Assembly (NCBI GenBank): GCA_001687465.1
Contig: LVLI01000251.1
Coordinates: forward strand, 1 to 64,000
Direction of reading: 5' to 3'
DNA length: 64,000 nucleotides
Source of the DNA: Halocafeteria seosinensis
Lineage: Eukaryota > Sar > Bigyra > Bicosoecida
The position numbers and the translations under genes are program-made. Numbering within the stretch: position 1 is the stretch's first letter; each line of letters starts with the position of its first letter. Shown here piece after piece: positions 23,031 through 35,000 of the stretch. Below the pieces are notes generated by a model. That model saw only the letters and a list, made by a program, of their open reading frames with translations. It had not been told where the DNA came from and did not search any database.

Positions 23031-25958
23031 GTACCAGGACTTACTGGTCGCTCCACTGCCGATCCTTCCTAAACACTGACCTATCCATAAATTATAAAAT
23101 GCATTTTCATCTTGTATTTCGCGTACCTCAACGAGTGTATTGAAGGAAAATGCTTGAAAATCTGCAAGGTTTTTGGCTCAATCTGATCCGCTCCCGCCTT
23201 TTTGTAGCCTTGGCACATGCTGGAATGTCAGTGCCACTTTTGTTCCAACAATCCCCTTTCGCATGTTTACACAAACCAGTATTGAAACTACCTTATATTC
23301 CCGTCCTGGTAATCATTTTCTCCCTCTTCCCACCTGTGGTCGAATTGGAAAGTGCGGTAGTCGTTTGACCGAGACGACTGCCAACGAAAGCAGATGGAGC
23401 AAGCAATACAACGCTCTCTCTGCTGAATAGGTAAAGAGCGAAATCTTAATGAAGGATTCATTCGAGCATAGAAATCTGCATTGGAACGCACGTAGTTTCA
23501 TGTCAGTCTCATGCGCTCAAAAAAGCTCCATCAGCATTGATTCAGCAAACAGCAAAACAAAACCAAACAATTTACCATTAACACTTCCCCTTAAGAGAAA
23601 CAGTATTGATAGTTGAGGTACTCATGTATTGCCCTCAACAAGACCTCGCTTCGATGCGTCAATACTTCTTGCAGTCATCGTATGAATTCCAGCTCAGCGA
23701 CACAGCATTAACTTATCCATCCTTCCCGAAGGATCAACTCCACATACGTCGATACTAAATGCGCTGTTCTCATTGGCAGTATTCGTTCATGTTTGCCAAC
23801 ATGTAACTGCATTTAGAAGGCCAGACTCTCCTGCTTCCCGTTTTGGTTTCGTTCTATCGTCCATCGTTCTGTTCTTCTTTAAGGGTGCTGCAGGGAATTC
23901 ACCCACCGACAAAATCTACACTGGTCTCTTTCCAGTAACTGTTAGAATCATTGAATGGATTCTGCAGCTGTGTTCTTCATCTGCTGTACGTAGTACGCCG
24001 TACCTTTTCCTGCACCCTGGAGAATCATTTTACAGTTTCACCAAAGTCGAACCTTTCTCTCTCTCTCTCTCTCTGGTACACACAGAAAAAAGAAGAAAAA
24101 AAAAGAAATTCTTTGAATGGGTGTACTACCAAAGCATGCAATATACGAGGATTTGCTTGTTCGCCGCCTCCAACAACTCACACACACAGATGTCAACTGC
24201 AGAAGTGACAAGTACCACCCCACGCCGTGACCACACGGTCGCTGGGGAGCCTTGAAGTGAAGCATGACGGCACATTCAGTACAGTGGATGATGTCATTGA
24301 TACAAGATGAAATATCCCTAAAAGAGCAAGAACAGACTTGGAATGGGTTTACTGCTATCTGTTGAATGAATGGTGGAGGTTCGCAGTCCGTGTATTTGGT
24401 TGGAAGAATTGAAGTACGCTGAGAGGCGTGCACACAGCATTGCTGAATGCAGGCAATGAGACGTCCGGCAAAATTGGACTTTACGATGAGGCGGATCCTT
24501 GTTTCAAATTACCAGCTACCGTGGCGAAGTAGCTTCCGTAGTCTTTGCAAAGAGTGAGCTCGTTTTCTGACGGTTGCCGGGAACCATCAGCGCCAGCAAG
24601 GGAACCAGGCCCGTAGGCGCTAGCACCTCGCACTTCTGAGTTATCGAACATTAGAGGGTTGATGTAACCCATCGGAATGTAAATCATGCCGTGATGAGAA
24701 AAATGAGTCAAAGTCGTCAGGGCCGTCGTTTCCTGGCCACCACCTTGGGTACCAGTTGAGAAGAAAACACCTGCTGGCTTGCCGACTAGAGCCCCTTTCT
24801 GCCACAGTCCACCCGTTGCATCGAAAAATGCTTTCATTTGCGCAGGCATCATTCCGTAACGGGTAGGCAGTCCAAATAAGAGTCCGTCATACTTTGGTAA
24901 GTCTTCCGGGTCCGCAATGGGGTCTTCAGATTTGGCTGGAGCATGCATTTCTCCAATACTGCAGGTAAACACAGACGCATTTTTCTCTTGAAACATGTAA
25001 GCGCTGGTACAATCGCATGCTTGTATGCCACCAACCTTCGCGAGGGAGAGTTTCAGGAACTTGAGCTAGAGTTACATTTGCTCCTTTTGCTTCAAGGCCA
25101 GGTTTGATTCCGTTTCGGGCCATCTGGATAAAATCGATGGAATAAATTTTTCATAATGCTTAGTTTTACTTTTAACAACGGAAGCGATCGGCAAGCATAC
25201 TCCAATACTTACTGTACGGATGTGACCATACATGGAGTAGTAGACCACCAAGATATTCGGAGTTCGGGAAGTCATTTTCTTAACTTGTATGCAATTTGCC
25301 TGCGACAGCAAAATCCTGATAAATTATATAGGACAGACATGTCGATGGACCAAAGCTTCCTATGTTGGTGCGCATTTGTAGCTTCGGTCGCTCGGGGAGG
25401 TATACTGTATGGGATAACTCCGCTCCTGGTATTGTGCTGCGAGTCCCTTCAGGACCAGCATCAAGCTTCACATTTCCCCTTCTCTTATAGCTTCCAATAG
25501 CAATCTACCCCTGGTGAACACTTTGCTCCATGCTAGTTAGGCGATGTTCTATATGGAACAGCCTTGTTTCTAGAAACCATTCATCGCTAAACCCCGCATT
25601 TCCGATAACTCCAGCCGATCATTGCATCCGCCCGGAGATGGAAATCAGCTTTAATCAAACAAGCCCCTACGCCTCAACCGCATTGTCGAGCTATAACAGA
25701 TACCCTGCTACTGTATACCAGGATATTCCCGTAGCACTGGAGAAGTCCACTGGCGGCTTCGTCGAGTGCATCGAAACGACACTCACAGCCTGGGCCACGA
25801 GTTGTGTCGCGTACTTATTTCTATTTCAGAGGTTAGTCGTCTTATATTGTACGTATCCCCTATGCAATAAACCTGTATCACCTATAAGTCAATCCTAGTT
25901 AATCATATTCTACTTGGAGCTCTACCGTCTATGGTTTCTAGAAGCCAAGGGCAGCTGA
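23031..25958 (+). repeat. Segmental duplication block B, copy 1
   Basis: Starts at TACCAGGACTTACTGGTCGC and ends near GGTTTCTAGAAGCCAAGGG. It matches 32953-35842 in the same orientation at high identity over about 2.9 kb, with indels such as a shorter CT run and a missing stretch near 33830 in copy 2. It contains a CT microsatellite (24057-24076) and the frameshifted WrbA-like copy. Confidence 0.92.
24481..25275 (-). pseudogene. WrbA-like NAD(P)H:quinone oxidoreductase, frameshifted copy
   Basis: Three exons at 25275-25213, 25123-25036 and 24958-24481, collinear with the intact copy at 34367-35162. Exon 1 encodes MTSRTPNILVVYYSMYGHIR, the flavodoxin FMN-phosphate loop. Exon 3 has FGLPTRYGMMPAQMKAFFDA and FFSTGTQGGGQE. 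Just inside exon 3 this copy reads CATTTCTCC where the other reads CATTTTCTCC (plus strand). This single-base deletion shifts the frame after LEK and would stop translation early with the same splice sites. An unannotated alternative acceptor could rescue it, so inactivation is likely but not certain. A sequencing error in a four-base run is the other explanation. Confidence 0.7.
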
Positions 25959-26417
25959 GTCAGCACTTCTTCAAGACGTATGGAGCGTAGAAGAGGGAAT
26001 GAGAGCCAGGACAGTCTCATTTTTCTCGAGTCCATAAGCCGTTTTAGCTTGCGCTTTTGTTTCGATCAAATTCTGCCGAAACTCTTCTTACTCTTCTTCC
26101 GGGTCCCCCCCGCCGTTAAACTTCAAAGATAGTATAGCTTCAATATACACTGCTACTCAATATATTATATATATAATATATACACTATACACTACTACTT
26201 CTTACTAGTTCAAGTTAGACTACACTTAACACCACCGGCAGCTTGCTACCAGTACCCTCCAGTGATTCCTTTTTCTTTCTTTTTTTTTCTTTTATGGTCT
26301 CCTTAAATTCAAACGCAAACCACTTGAATATACGTAAGCCCCAGGGGTTTAACCCCTTTTCACAACAAAACCTTGCAACCCTAGGTTTTCTTGTCGACTA
26401 TTGCTGAATGTTTACAC
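25959..26417. other. AT-rich spacer between duplication and element remnant
   Basis: Contains an AT dinucleotide tract (about 26158-26186) and a pyrimidine tract (about 26265-26295). No gene. It probably marks the left flank of the mobile-element remnant. Confidence 0.5.
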
Positions 26418-28318
26418 TTACACACTCACGTGGTACTCCACATACACCGTTTCTTCTATTTTTCTCCCATTTAACACAAATACGTTCACGTTCCTTTTCG
26501 GTATCAAACCATCATTTTTATGACGAGGGTAAAACACATATTGTGTCCCCCAAAATTTCTGGAGACTAGGATACAAGATGGCTGCCGCGAAAGCCATTAT
26601 GCGGAAATTACGTCGCGCTTTCGTCCAGACCTCTTCTTTCTTAGTTGTGGCCTTGATTTCCCCCACCGTTCGTTGAATATATCCTACTTCTTCATTCTCT
26701 CTGAAAAGCTGTAGGGACCCCCGTGCATCTAGCTCAATTTCGTAATCTGGACCTGTTTTGTCTTCCCCTTGTGAAATGCAAGGGGATGAAAATGTAAACG
26801 AAAGCAATCCAAAGCCATCATCTGTTGTCAAATCGACTAGTTCTAAAGCCGTCAATAGATCCACAGCAAGTGCGTTTTCCATCAAAGGAGGATAATTCGG
26901 ATGAATATCATGTTTGAACTGTTCCTCACCGACACATTCTTTCAACCAATGATACTGAAGAACAGGCAAATGTCTATATTTTTTTCTCTCATCTTTATCA
27001 ATCCATTCGGCTTCTTTATCGATTGCTTTTTTGTGCCAAGTGCAGATATCTTCTTCTTGGACATCAGACTGGGTCGCCGGAATGGCTGCGTCTATCATTT
27101 CGTCCAAAACACGTATACGAGAGGGAAGTGCATTGATTGGCTTTTTTCCCTTTTCTTTGGAGGTCAACTGTCCGCGTAAGTCTACTGCGTGTTGGACTTT
27201 TTTGTCCTTCAAATCATCTTTTATATGATCTAGTTCCTTCGCCAAGGCCTTGCTCGCATCTTGCTCGGAATTGATGACCCACCAGACCAATCGATAATGG
27301 AGTCCTTCATCTTGGATGTACCTTTTTAGTTTGTCAATGCGCTGCTCCATTCTCTCATTGTGTCTAGAACCTGTGCGCGACGGATACCCAGTTTCATAAC
27401 GCTTGGGATGCGCCACCAAACGAACAAGACCTTCCAAGCCCTTTGCATTAAAATTTGAGACTCCATTCAATCCAAGGTAACCTTGCAAAGTAGGTCGGCA
27501 TGCACTTCTAACAGTGATCCAAAAGTATTATCGAGAGACTTAAATTCTTCTCGGAGAGCAGAAAACTGACCAGTAAATTCTTCTCGGAGTGCAGAAAACT
27601 GACCATTAAATTCTCCTCGGAGAGACTTATTTTCTTGTCTGAATTCTTCTCTGAGAGACTTATGTTCTTGTCGAAATTCTTCTCTGAGAGACTTATTTTC
27701 TTGTCGGAATTCTTCTCGGAGAGCAGAAAACTGACCATTAAATTCTCCTCGGAGAGCAGGAAACTGACTGTTAGTTTCTTGTTGGTAAGCGGAGAGCCTA
27801 TTCAAAATTTGTTGGAACAGCAATTCGTTCGAAGATGCTGGATTTTGTGTTCGCTCACTCGTTTCCGTTCCGCTCGTTGTTGACTCTCCCGAATTTGTGG
27901 TTTTGGTTTGCCCAGTTGCAGAAATGTTTGAGACACCTGATTGCTTACTCGTCTTCGTTCCGCTCGTTGTTGACTCTCCCGAATTTGTGGCTTTGGTTTC
28001 CCCAGTTTCAGAAATGTTTGAGACACCTGATTGCGTACTCGTCTTTGTTCCGCTCTATCACCCGCGAAAAATCGTAGGTGATACCGCTCATTCCGACGTA
28101 CGACTCGTTTGGTGAAACAGATGTAGAATTTTGCGCAGTCGACTGCTTTCTGGGGGTTTTTTTCTCCACAGTTTGTGTATGTGTAAACATTCTCACGTCT
28201 ACCGCCCCTATCGTAGACAAATCAAATATCGTTTGAGAAATATCCAGGTTGCGTACGTATGGTTCCAGTTGTGGTTGCCGTTTCGTAATGAGACGAGAAT
28301 CTGTTCGTCAAACATAAG
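26418..28318 (-). pseudogene. Element gene: repeat/coiled-coil N-terminus plus nuclease-like C-terminus, broken by frameshifts
   Basis: Read on the minus strand. A 5' part near 28318-28085 (SQTIFDLSTIGAVDVRMFTH, then MFTHTQTVEKK) leads into Ser/Thr-rich 30-residue repeats (SGVSNIS, NSGESTTSG). A coiled coil of EEFRQENKSLR heptad-like units follows at 27467-27823. In another frame, 27488-26418, a soluble domain of about 356 residues follows. Its end has PDYEIELD, then VGEIKATTKKEEVW and ARRNFRIMAFAAAI, resembling a PD-(D/E)XK nuclease core; this is inferred only from the D...E-x-K pattern. At least two breaks separate the parts: a 30-bp insertion with a 4-bp duplication near 28055 and a shift near 27480. 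A truncated second copy of the N-terminal part lies at 30290-30980. Confidence 0.5.
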
Positions 28319-28626
28319 GGTGTGTGACACCGTGTGTCTTATTTACGGAAGTTGAAAACGTTGAAGTTGAAAAAGGTGAATTTTACCCTACCTAACGACC
28401 AAATCTGGTGGCAAGGCAAAGGGGACACACAAAATGACCCCTGGCCACTTTTTCAGCCCTCTTGAGACCAAGAAATCGGGCAATATCTTTGTAACCAGAA
28501 ATGGTTTGAAAGCAAAAATTTGACAGAGTACATAAAATATGATTGCCTTCCTCATGGTATTGCTCTCTATCCAATTGAAGACCTGAATAAAAGCGGCAAT
28601 AATAAGGGCACATTTAGAATCGGCCC

Positions 28627-29112
28627 TTATTTCTGCATCCTAGGGTATATTTGTCTGATTCCTTCTTTATTCAAGTACTTATGAAGTTTATCATTTTTAA
28701 ATTCCCCTCCATTGTCTGACAATATAGTCTTTGGTTTTCTTGGTAATTGCTTAATAATTTGTTGAATTGCATTCATTACCGTCTCCGCTCTCTTGTCATT
28801 TATAATCTTGGCATATGCTAGTCTGCTAAATACATCAATTATAACCAAAAAAATAAAGTCCCCAGAACTAGACAAATCCATTGCCATCACATTAAACGGA
28901 TCATTTGCGTTCATGCTTCTCGTTCCCTTTGTACTTGGTGGCAATGGTTTGGTTATTTGATGTAAATATTGCCTTTCTAGCCACTTTTCAAGTTCTAAGC
29001 GTGTTATTTTCATTCCTTTGTCTCTTACCACATTAAACAGCTTATCACGAGCGAATAAATTACCTTCATCATAATATATCTTCTTTAACTGCTCTTCTGT
29101 TTCTTTGTTCAT
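28627..29112 (-). pseudogene. rve-type (DDE) integrase, C-terminally truncated
   Basis: A 161-residue frame from ATG 29112. The N-terminal part resembles the helical/zinc-less linker seen before integrase cores. The core begins at NVMAMDLSSSGDFIFLVIID, with first Asp in MDL, followed by VFSRLAYAKI, and the second Asp in KTILSDNGGEFKN. The frame ends shortly after GIRQIYP, before the third catalytic residue, the Glu about 35 residues downstream. The triad is therefore incomplete and the protein should be inactive. It lies head-to-head with the tyrosine recombinase, 48 bp apart, suggesting a shared promoter in the ancestral element. An rve core of this kind is known from Polintons, virophages and retroelements; no reverse transcriptase is nearby. 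Confidence 0.75.
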
Positions 29113-29160
29113 ATATTCTTCTTTTAAAAAAATGATTCGTAAAAATATAGAAGTATTTGA

Positions 29161-30176
29161 ATGATCGAAGAAAATTTGAAAACCAAGCTTTGTGAAAATC
29201 GAAAGCCCAGCAGTGCCACAGTTTATATGAACAACTTTAAACGCTTATTGAATACTGGTTTGGGTGTGGATATCCCAGATAATTACACAGATTTACTTGA
29301 CATTTGTTATAAAAAGCGTAATGATATCATTGTTTGGATACAACTCAATAAAAGCACCAGTTCTATAACTCCCTTTCTGCGGTCAATTCTGGTCGTGGTT
29401 GAGTGCATTAAAACCGAATTTGAGACAGATAATAACCAAGTACAAGAACTTTTAACGCTTCTTCGTCAATTTTACCATAAACACAAAACAGAGGAAAATG
29501 AAGAAGCTGTTTATAGAGAGCCTACAGACCAAGAAATTAGAACCAGAATTCTCCCCTCCGACGTAATTAACAAGTTTGAAAACTACAAAAAACAGGTCCT
29601 AAAAGCTGATCATGAAAACCATTCAGTTACTTATTTGACTCTCAAACGTTACTTAATTCTTGCTTTTTATCGTTTCCTTCCTCCTTTGCGTGGTCAAGAG
29701 ATTTTCACGCCTGTAATTGCCAATTGGAACAGTCCAACTTTACCATCTCATTATAATTACATAGATGTTGATAATTGGCGTCTTGTTAACAGAAATCACA
29801 AAACAAGCCGAACATATGGTGAGCATATAGTAGAACTTGACAACAGTGAGCTAAGAACCCATATTAAGCGTTATATAAAACTCTCTGGTTTGTCCGACGG
29901 TGATCCTCTTCTTGTTACAGACCTCAGCACAAAAAACCCGTTCATTCCCGATGGTTTAGTGATTGTGTTCGCTCAATGCTTGGGAGGGGAGTCAATGAAC
30001 TCCGTCAAATGTATGTCGCTCAATTCCTTGATGATCTTGATAAAAAAAAACACAATAAGGAGATAACTCAATCCCAGCTCCATCAGAAGCGAAAAAATTT
30101 GTCCAAGTTTATGGGAAATTCTATAGCGGTCCAAGAAACCACATACACCAAATATAGAGGTATGGAACACCAGTAA
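29161..30176 (+). pseudogene. Tyrosine recombinase/integrase, frameshifted
   Basis: The first frame (29161-30066) gives an N-terminal core-binding-like region (SSATVYMNNFKRLLNTGLG) and a catalytic region with the first arginine in FYRFLPPLRGQEIF. Near 29975 the frame shifts; the remainder continues at 29976-30176 as VNELRQMYVAQFL (second Arg box) and MGNSIAVQETTYTKY, which carries the candidate nucleophilic tyrosine. In related viral recombinases the box before the tyrosine is usually MGHS, so Asn here replaces the usual His. Frameshift plus this change indicate decay. Divergent from the rve integrase at 28627-29112. Tyrosine recombinases integrate or resolve circular or linear DNA; presence beside an rve integrase is unusual. 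Confidence 0.72.
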
Positions 30177-30289
30177 CAACCTATATATTTACTTTCGTTA
30201 AAAGGATACACATTCAAAACTTGTTTGCAAAGCTTCAAGTTTATCAACCGCTACTACCTCAGCTAGGTAGCATATGAAGGTCATGTACG

Positions 30290-30980
30290 CTCACCTGATT
30301 GCGTACTCGTTTCCGTTCCGCTCATTGCTGACTTCCCCAGTTTCAGAAATGTTTGAGACACCTGATTGCGTACTCGTTTCCGTTCCGCTCATTGTTGACT
30401 CTCCCGAATTTGTGGTTTTGGTTTGCCCAGTTTCAGAAATGTTTGAGACACCTGATTGCGTACTCGTCTTCGTTCCGCTCGTTGTTGACTCTCCCGAATT
30501 TGTGGTTCCAGTTTCCCCAGTTTCAGAAATGTTTGAGACACCTGATTGCGTACTCGTTTCCGTTCCGCTCATTGTTGACTCTCCCGAATTTATGATTCTG
30601 GTTTCCCCAAGTTTCAGAAATGTTTGAGACACCTGATTGCGTACTCGTTTCCGTTCCACTCATTGTTGACTCTCCCGAATTTATGATTCTGGTTTCCCCG
30701 GTTTCAGCAATGTTTGAGACACCTGACTGCGTACTCGTCTTTGTTCCGCTCATTCCGACGTACGACTCGTTTGTTGAGACAGATGTAGAATTTTGCGCAG
30801 TCGACTGCTTTTTGGTTTTTTTTTTCTCCACAGTTTGTGTATGTGTAAACATTCTCACGTCTACCGCCCCTATCGTAGACAAATCAAATATCGTTTGAGA
30901 AATATCCAGGTTGCGTACGTATGGTTTCAGTTGTGGTTACCGTTTCGTAATGAGACGAGAATCTGTTCGTCAAACATAAC
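30290..30980 (-). pseudogene. Truncated second copy of the repeat-rich element gene
   Basis: Direct-repeat copy of 27860-28318. On the minus strand it contains MFTHTQTVEKK, TAQNSTSVS and about five tandem 90-bp units (30 residues each, core SGVSNISETG). One unit has an extra base near 30609 that breaks the frame, and the coding sequence ends abruptly near 30296. The coiled-coil and nuclease-like parts are absent. The copy marks the right boundary of the element remnant. Confidence 0.7.
30355..30735 (-). repeat. 90-bp tandem repeats in the element gene
   Basis: TTTGAGACACCTGATTGCGT recurs at 90-91-bp spacing from about 30351 to 30720, with related units at 27927-28040. Each unit encodes a 30-residue Ser/Thr/Gly-rich block. 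Copy 27.9 kb and copy 30.4 kb differ in unit number, which indicates repeat expansion or contraction. Confidence 0.85.
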
Positions 30981-32032
30981 ATTTACCAAAAAAGGGATTT
31001 CTCATGACGCAGTGCATATGTTAAGCCCCAAAAAAGAGATCGGGAAAAGGTTGGGATTAAAACGAGTGGGACCAACGCATACCATTGTCAACATGCAAAG
31101 TATAAAAAGGCAATGAAAACATGACAGAAATGAATAGCTTTCCTTCTGCTTCTGTCCAGAAACATCCACCCCATACCCCACACAGCGCACCCCATAGCTT
31201 TCTTGCTCCCTTGTTGCCAAAAAGGGGGCCAAAGTGTCCCAAAGGACTACGACATTCCAAGGGACCACATAGGGGGGACTAACTTGAACATGTTTTTGTG
31301 CTTTTCTTTCTTTCCCCTTCTTCGAACAGGACGAGAATTCTTTTGCTCATACGTCGCCCTATGAACACCATCAACCTCGAACATAGTGGCGCCAATACCA
31401 CAGGTATGTCGCAGTGAATATAACTGGTGTACCACACGCCATGTGCTAGACAAACAGTTCCATTACCATTATCTGATATGAGATAATTGGTACAGTATAC
31501 TTACTGTCGTGTCGTTTAGTTTTTCCCTCGTTTTCTTTTTGAATCTATTTCCGTCTATTCTTACTGCTCGTGATACGTGTGTACTTTTTTTAACATGCAA
31601 GAAAGCACTATAAGCCCTGTGCACCACCGTGAGTGTACAAAATCTGTGGCTGTTGAAGCTCTGTGCTGCTTCTTGCTGGCCACCTGAGCGGCTCAGAAAG
31701 CGTACAAGCAAATATTTGCTTCAACCAGCAGCAAATTGCATCGCCTGCTTCTACCTTGCGTAGACAGGCTGAAAAAAAATCCTTCTTTCCATTTGTCTAT
31801 CAGACTTTTGTGGAATGGGTAATCGTGCTCTGGAGCTCATTGGGGAGCTTACCAGTCGTCCCTCTTGCCTTCAAGTAAAGGACCCAGAGTGGTTTGTAGA
31901 AGATCTGGTTGACACTCACAAGAGCGCGCGGGTCCAATGTGATATCCCCGGAACAAAAGAATATCGGATGCTAAATCGGAATGTATGTATGATGACGAGG
32001 TCTTGTCTTTCGACGATCGCATGCCTGTGCGA
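30981..32032. other. Spacer between element remnant and duplication copy 2
   Basis: No supported gene. The part next to the element (30981-31270) is a mix of overlapping frames. The part at 31850-32030 immediately precedes the second copy of block A. Confidence 0.4.
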
Positions 32033-35000
32033 CTCGGGTGTAAGTATTAGGAATTCGAAGTTCGTTAGGGGAACTGTAAGATCACCCTTGCATCCAAGAA
32101 GTGCACTGCCTGACTGGATGAGGACCCGCTGAAAATTTCAGAGCTACCGACGGTCAAGTGAGACTCACCGGAGAGTTTTGATTGTTTCCAAGAAAATTAC
32201 AGTAAGTGCTCTATCTGTTTGGTCCGCTGAGAGAAAGCAGTTATTCGTGATTTCTTGAATTTCTGAATTCAGCAGGCTAGCCGAAACGAGGCTGAAATTT
32301 TCGCGACATATACCGGTACTTGAAGTAAACGGCAAAAAAGAGCGGGTGGGCTTGCAGGCAATCATACAATTTTGTATTGCTTCCCATGTTGAAACAACAC
32401 GGTCGAAACAATACCGGAAACTTGTCAAGTCAACAACTGCAGACGGGCAGGGCTAAACGAACACTGCAGATCACTCTAGTATCGACCGCACATATTCGGA
32501 AACGATTCACAAACATACATCGATTGCAAGCGTCGATGCGAAAAAAAAGAAAAGAAAGAAAAAAAGAGTGCTGATGAAGTCTGATCAATTCTTCAAAGTG
32601 ATACTCAAGCTGCCAGAAGTGTATGGCAGGTATAACCATACCATGTGGATCGTGCACATACTGGAAGCAGCAATAAATATTCCAAATTAATCAGTCATTT
32701 ATTTCAGCGGAACGATGCTACGTAATCGGGTAATTCCAGAGACAGAGAGTTCAACTATTGTGGCCGGCGTTACCACTGCAAGGGTAACTTGATGTTATGG
32801 ATGGAGCAGACGGCTACACTAGGCGAAATGGGATCTCCTTTCTGCTCGTCTACAGAAGTAGCTATGAGAATTGATTTAGTTCATTATTTCAGAGAAATTG
32901 CCGCGGACACTAGATACAATTGTCTTCTACCTGTACACTGGGACCTACAGTAATACCAGGACTTACTGGTCGCTCCACTGCCGATCCTTCCTAAACACTG
33001 ACCTATCCATAAATTATAAAATGCATTTTCATCTTGTATTTCGCGTACCTCAACGAGTGTATTGAAGGAAAATGCTTGAAAATCTGCAAGGTTTTTGGCT
33101 CAATCTGGATTATCTGTAACTGATCCGCTACCGCCTTTTTGTAGATATTTGTAGCCTTGGCACATGCTGATATGTCAATGCCACTTTTGTTCCAACAATC
33201 CCCTTTCGCATGTTTACAGAAACCAGTATTGAAACTACCTTATATTCCCGTCCTGGTAATCATTTTCTCCCTCTTCCCACCTGTGGTCGAATTGGAAAGT
33301 GTGGTAGTCGTTTGACCGAGACGACTGCCAACGAAAGCAGACGGAGCAAGCAATACAACACTCTCTCTGCTGAATAGGTAAAGAGCGAAATCTTAATGAA
33401 GGATTCATTCGAGCATAGAAATCTGCATTTGAACGCACGTAGTTTCACGTCAGTCTCATGCGCTCAAAAAGGCTGCATCAGCAAACAGCAAAACAAAACC
33501 AAACAATTTACAATTAACACTTCCCCTTAAGAGAAACAGTATTGATAGTTGAGGTACTCATGTATTGTCCTCAACAAGGCCTCGCTTCGATGCGTCAATA
33601 CTTCTTGCAGTCATCGTATGAATTCCAGCTCAGCGACACAGCATTAACTTATCCATCCTTCCCGAAAGATCAACTCCACATACGTCGATACTAAATGCCT
33701 GTTCTCATTGCCAGTATTCGTTCATGTTTGCCAACATGTAACTGCATTTAGAAGGCCAGAATCTCCTGCTTCCCTTTTTGGTTTCGTTCTATCGTCCATC
33801 GTTCTGGTCTTCTTTAAGGGTGCTGCAGTAACTGTTAGAATAATTGAATGGATTCTGCAGCTGTGTTCTTCATCTGCTGTACGTAGTACGCCGTACCTTT
33901 TCCTGCACCCTGGAGAATCATTTTACAGTTTCACCAAAGTCGAACCTTTCTCTCTCTCTCTATGGTACACACAGAAAAAAGAAGAAAAAAAAAGAAATTC
34001 TTTGAATGGGTGTACTACCAAAGCATGCAATATACGAGGATTTGCTTGTTCGCCGCCTCCAACAACTCACACACACAGATGTCAACTGCAGAAGTGACAA
34101 GTACCACCCCACGCCGTGACCACACGGTCGCTGGGGAGCCTTGAAGTGAACCATGACGGCACATTCAGTACAGTGGATGATGTCATTGATACAAGATGAA
34201 ATATCCCTAAGAGAGCAAGAACAGGATTGGAATGGGTTTACTGCTATCTGTTGAATGAATGGTGGAGGTTCGCAGTCCGTGTATTTGGTTGGAAGAATTG
34301 TACGCTGAGAGGGGTGCACACAGCATTGCTGAATGCAGGCAATGAGACGTCCGGCAAAATTGGACTTTACGATGAGGCGGATCCTTGTTTCAAATTACCA
34401 GCTACCGTGGCGAAGTAGCTTCCGTAGTCTTTGCAAAGAGTGAGCTCGTCTTCTGACGGTTGCCGGGAACCATCAGCGCCAGCAAGGGAACCAGGCCCGT
34501 AGGCGCTAGCACCTCGCACTTCTGAGTTATCGAACATTAGAGGGTTGATGTAACCCATCGGAATGTAAATCATGCCGTGATGAGAGAAATGAGTCAAAGT
34601 CGTCAGGGCCGTCGTTTCCTGGCCACCACCTTGGGTACCAGTTGAGAAGAAAACACCTGCTGGCTTGCCGACTAGAGCCCCTTTCTGCCACAGTCCACCC
34701 GTTGCATCGAAAAATGCTTTCATTTGCGCAGGCATCATTCCGTAACGGGTAGGCAGTCCAAATAAGAGTCCGTCATACTTTGGTAAGTCTTCCGGGTCCG
34801 CAATGGGGTCTTCAGATTTGGCTGGAGCATGCATTTTCTCCAATACTGCAGGTAAACACAGACGCATTTTTCTCTTGAAACATGTAAGCGCTGGTACAAT
34901 CGCATGCTTGTATGCCACCAACCTTCGCGAGGGAGAGTTTCAGGAACTTGAGCTAGAGTTACGTTTGCTCCTTTTGCTTCAAGGCCAGGTTTGATTCCGT

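Larger units (their letters stand above)
26418..30980. mobile_element. Degraded virus-like integrating element (Polinton-like/virophage-like), flanked by direct repeats
   Basis: The region combines a retroviral-type (rve) integrase remnant, a tyrosine recombinase of the kind found in polinton-like viruses and large DNA viruses, and a repeat-rich coiled-coil/nuclease-like gene, all more AT-rich than neighbouring genes. The 5' part of the repeat-rich gene is present twice in direct orientation (about 27860-28318 and 30296-30980) and encloses both recombinases. Every gene is truncated or frameshifted, so the element looks dead. I see no capsid, packaging ATPase or polymerase gene, so assignment to a named virus group is an inference from the recombinases only. 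Confidence 0.5.

Noticed and set aside
28392-28613. 73-residue minus frame with CPYYC and CPLC pairs inside the element
   Set aside because: It has an ATG but no recognisable family, and it is not in frame with the integrase; too short to call.
30355-30735. Spaced 90-bp repeats as a possible CRISPR-like array
   Set aside because: Units are contiguous tandem copies with no unique spacers, they encode protein, and the sequence is eukaryotic.
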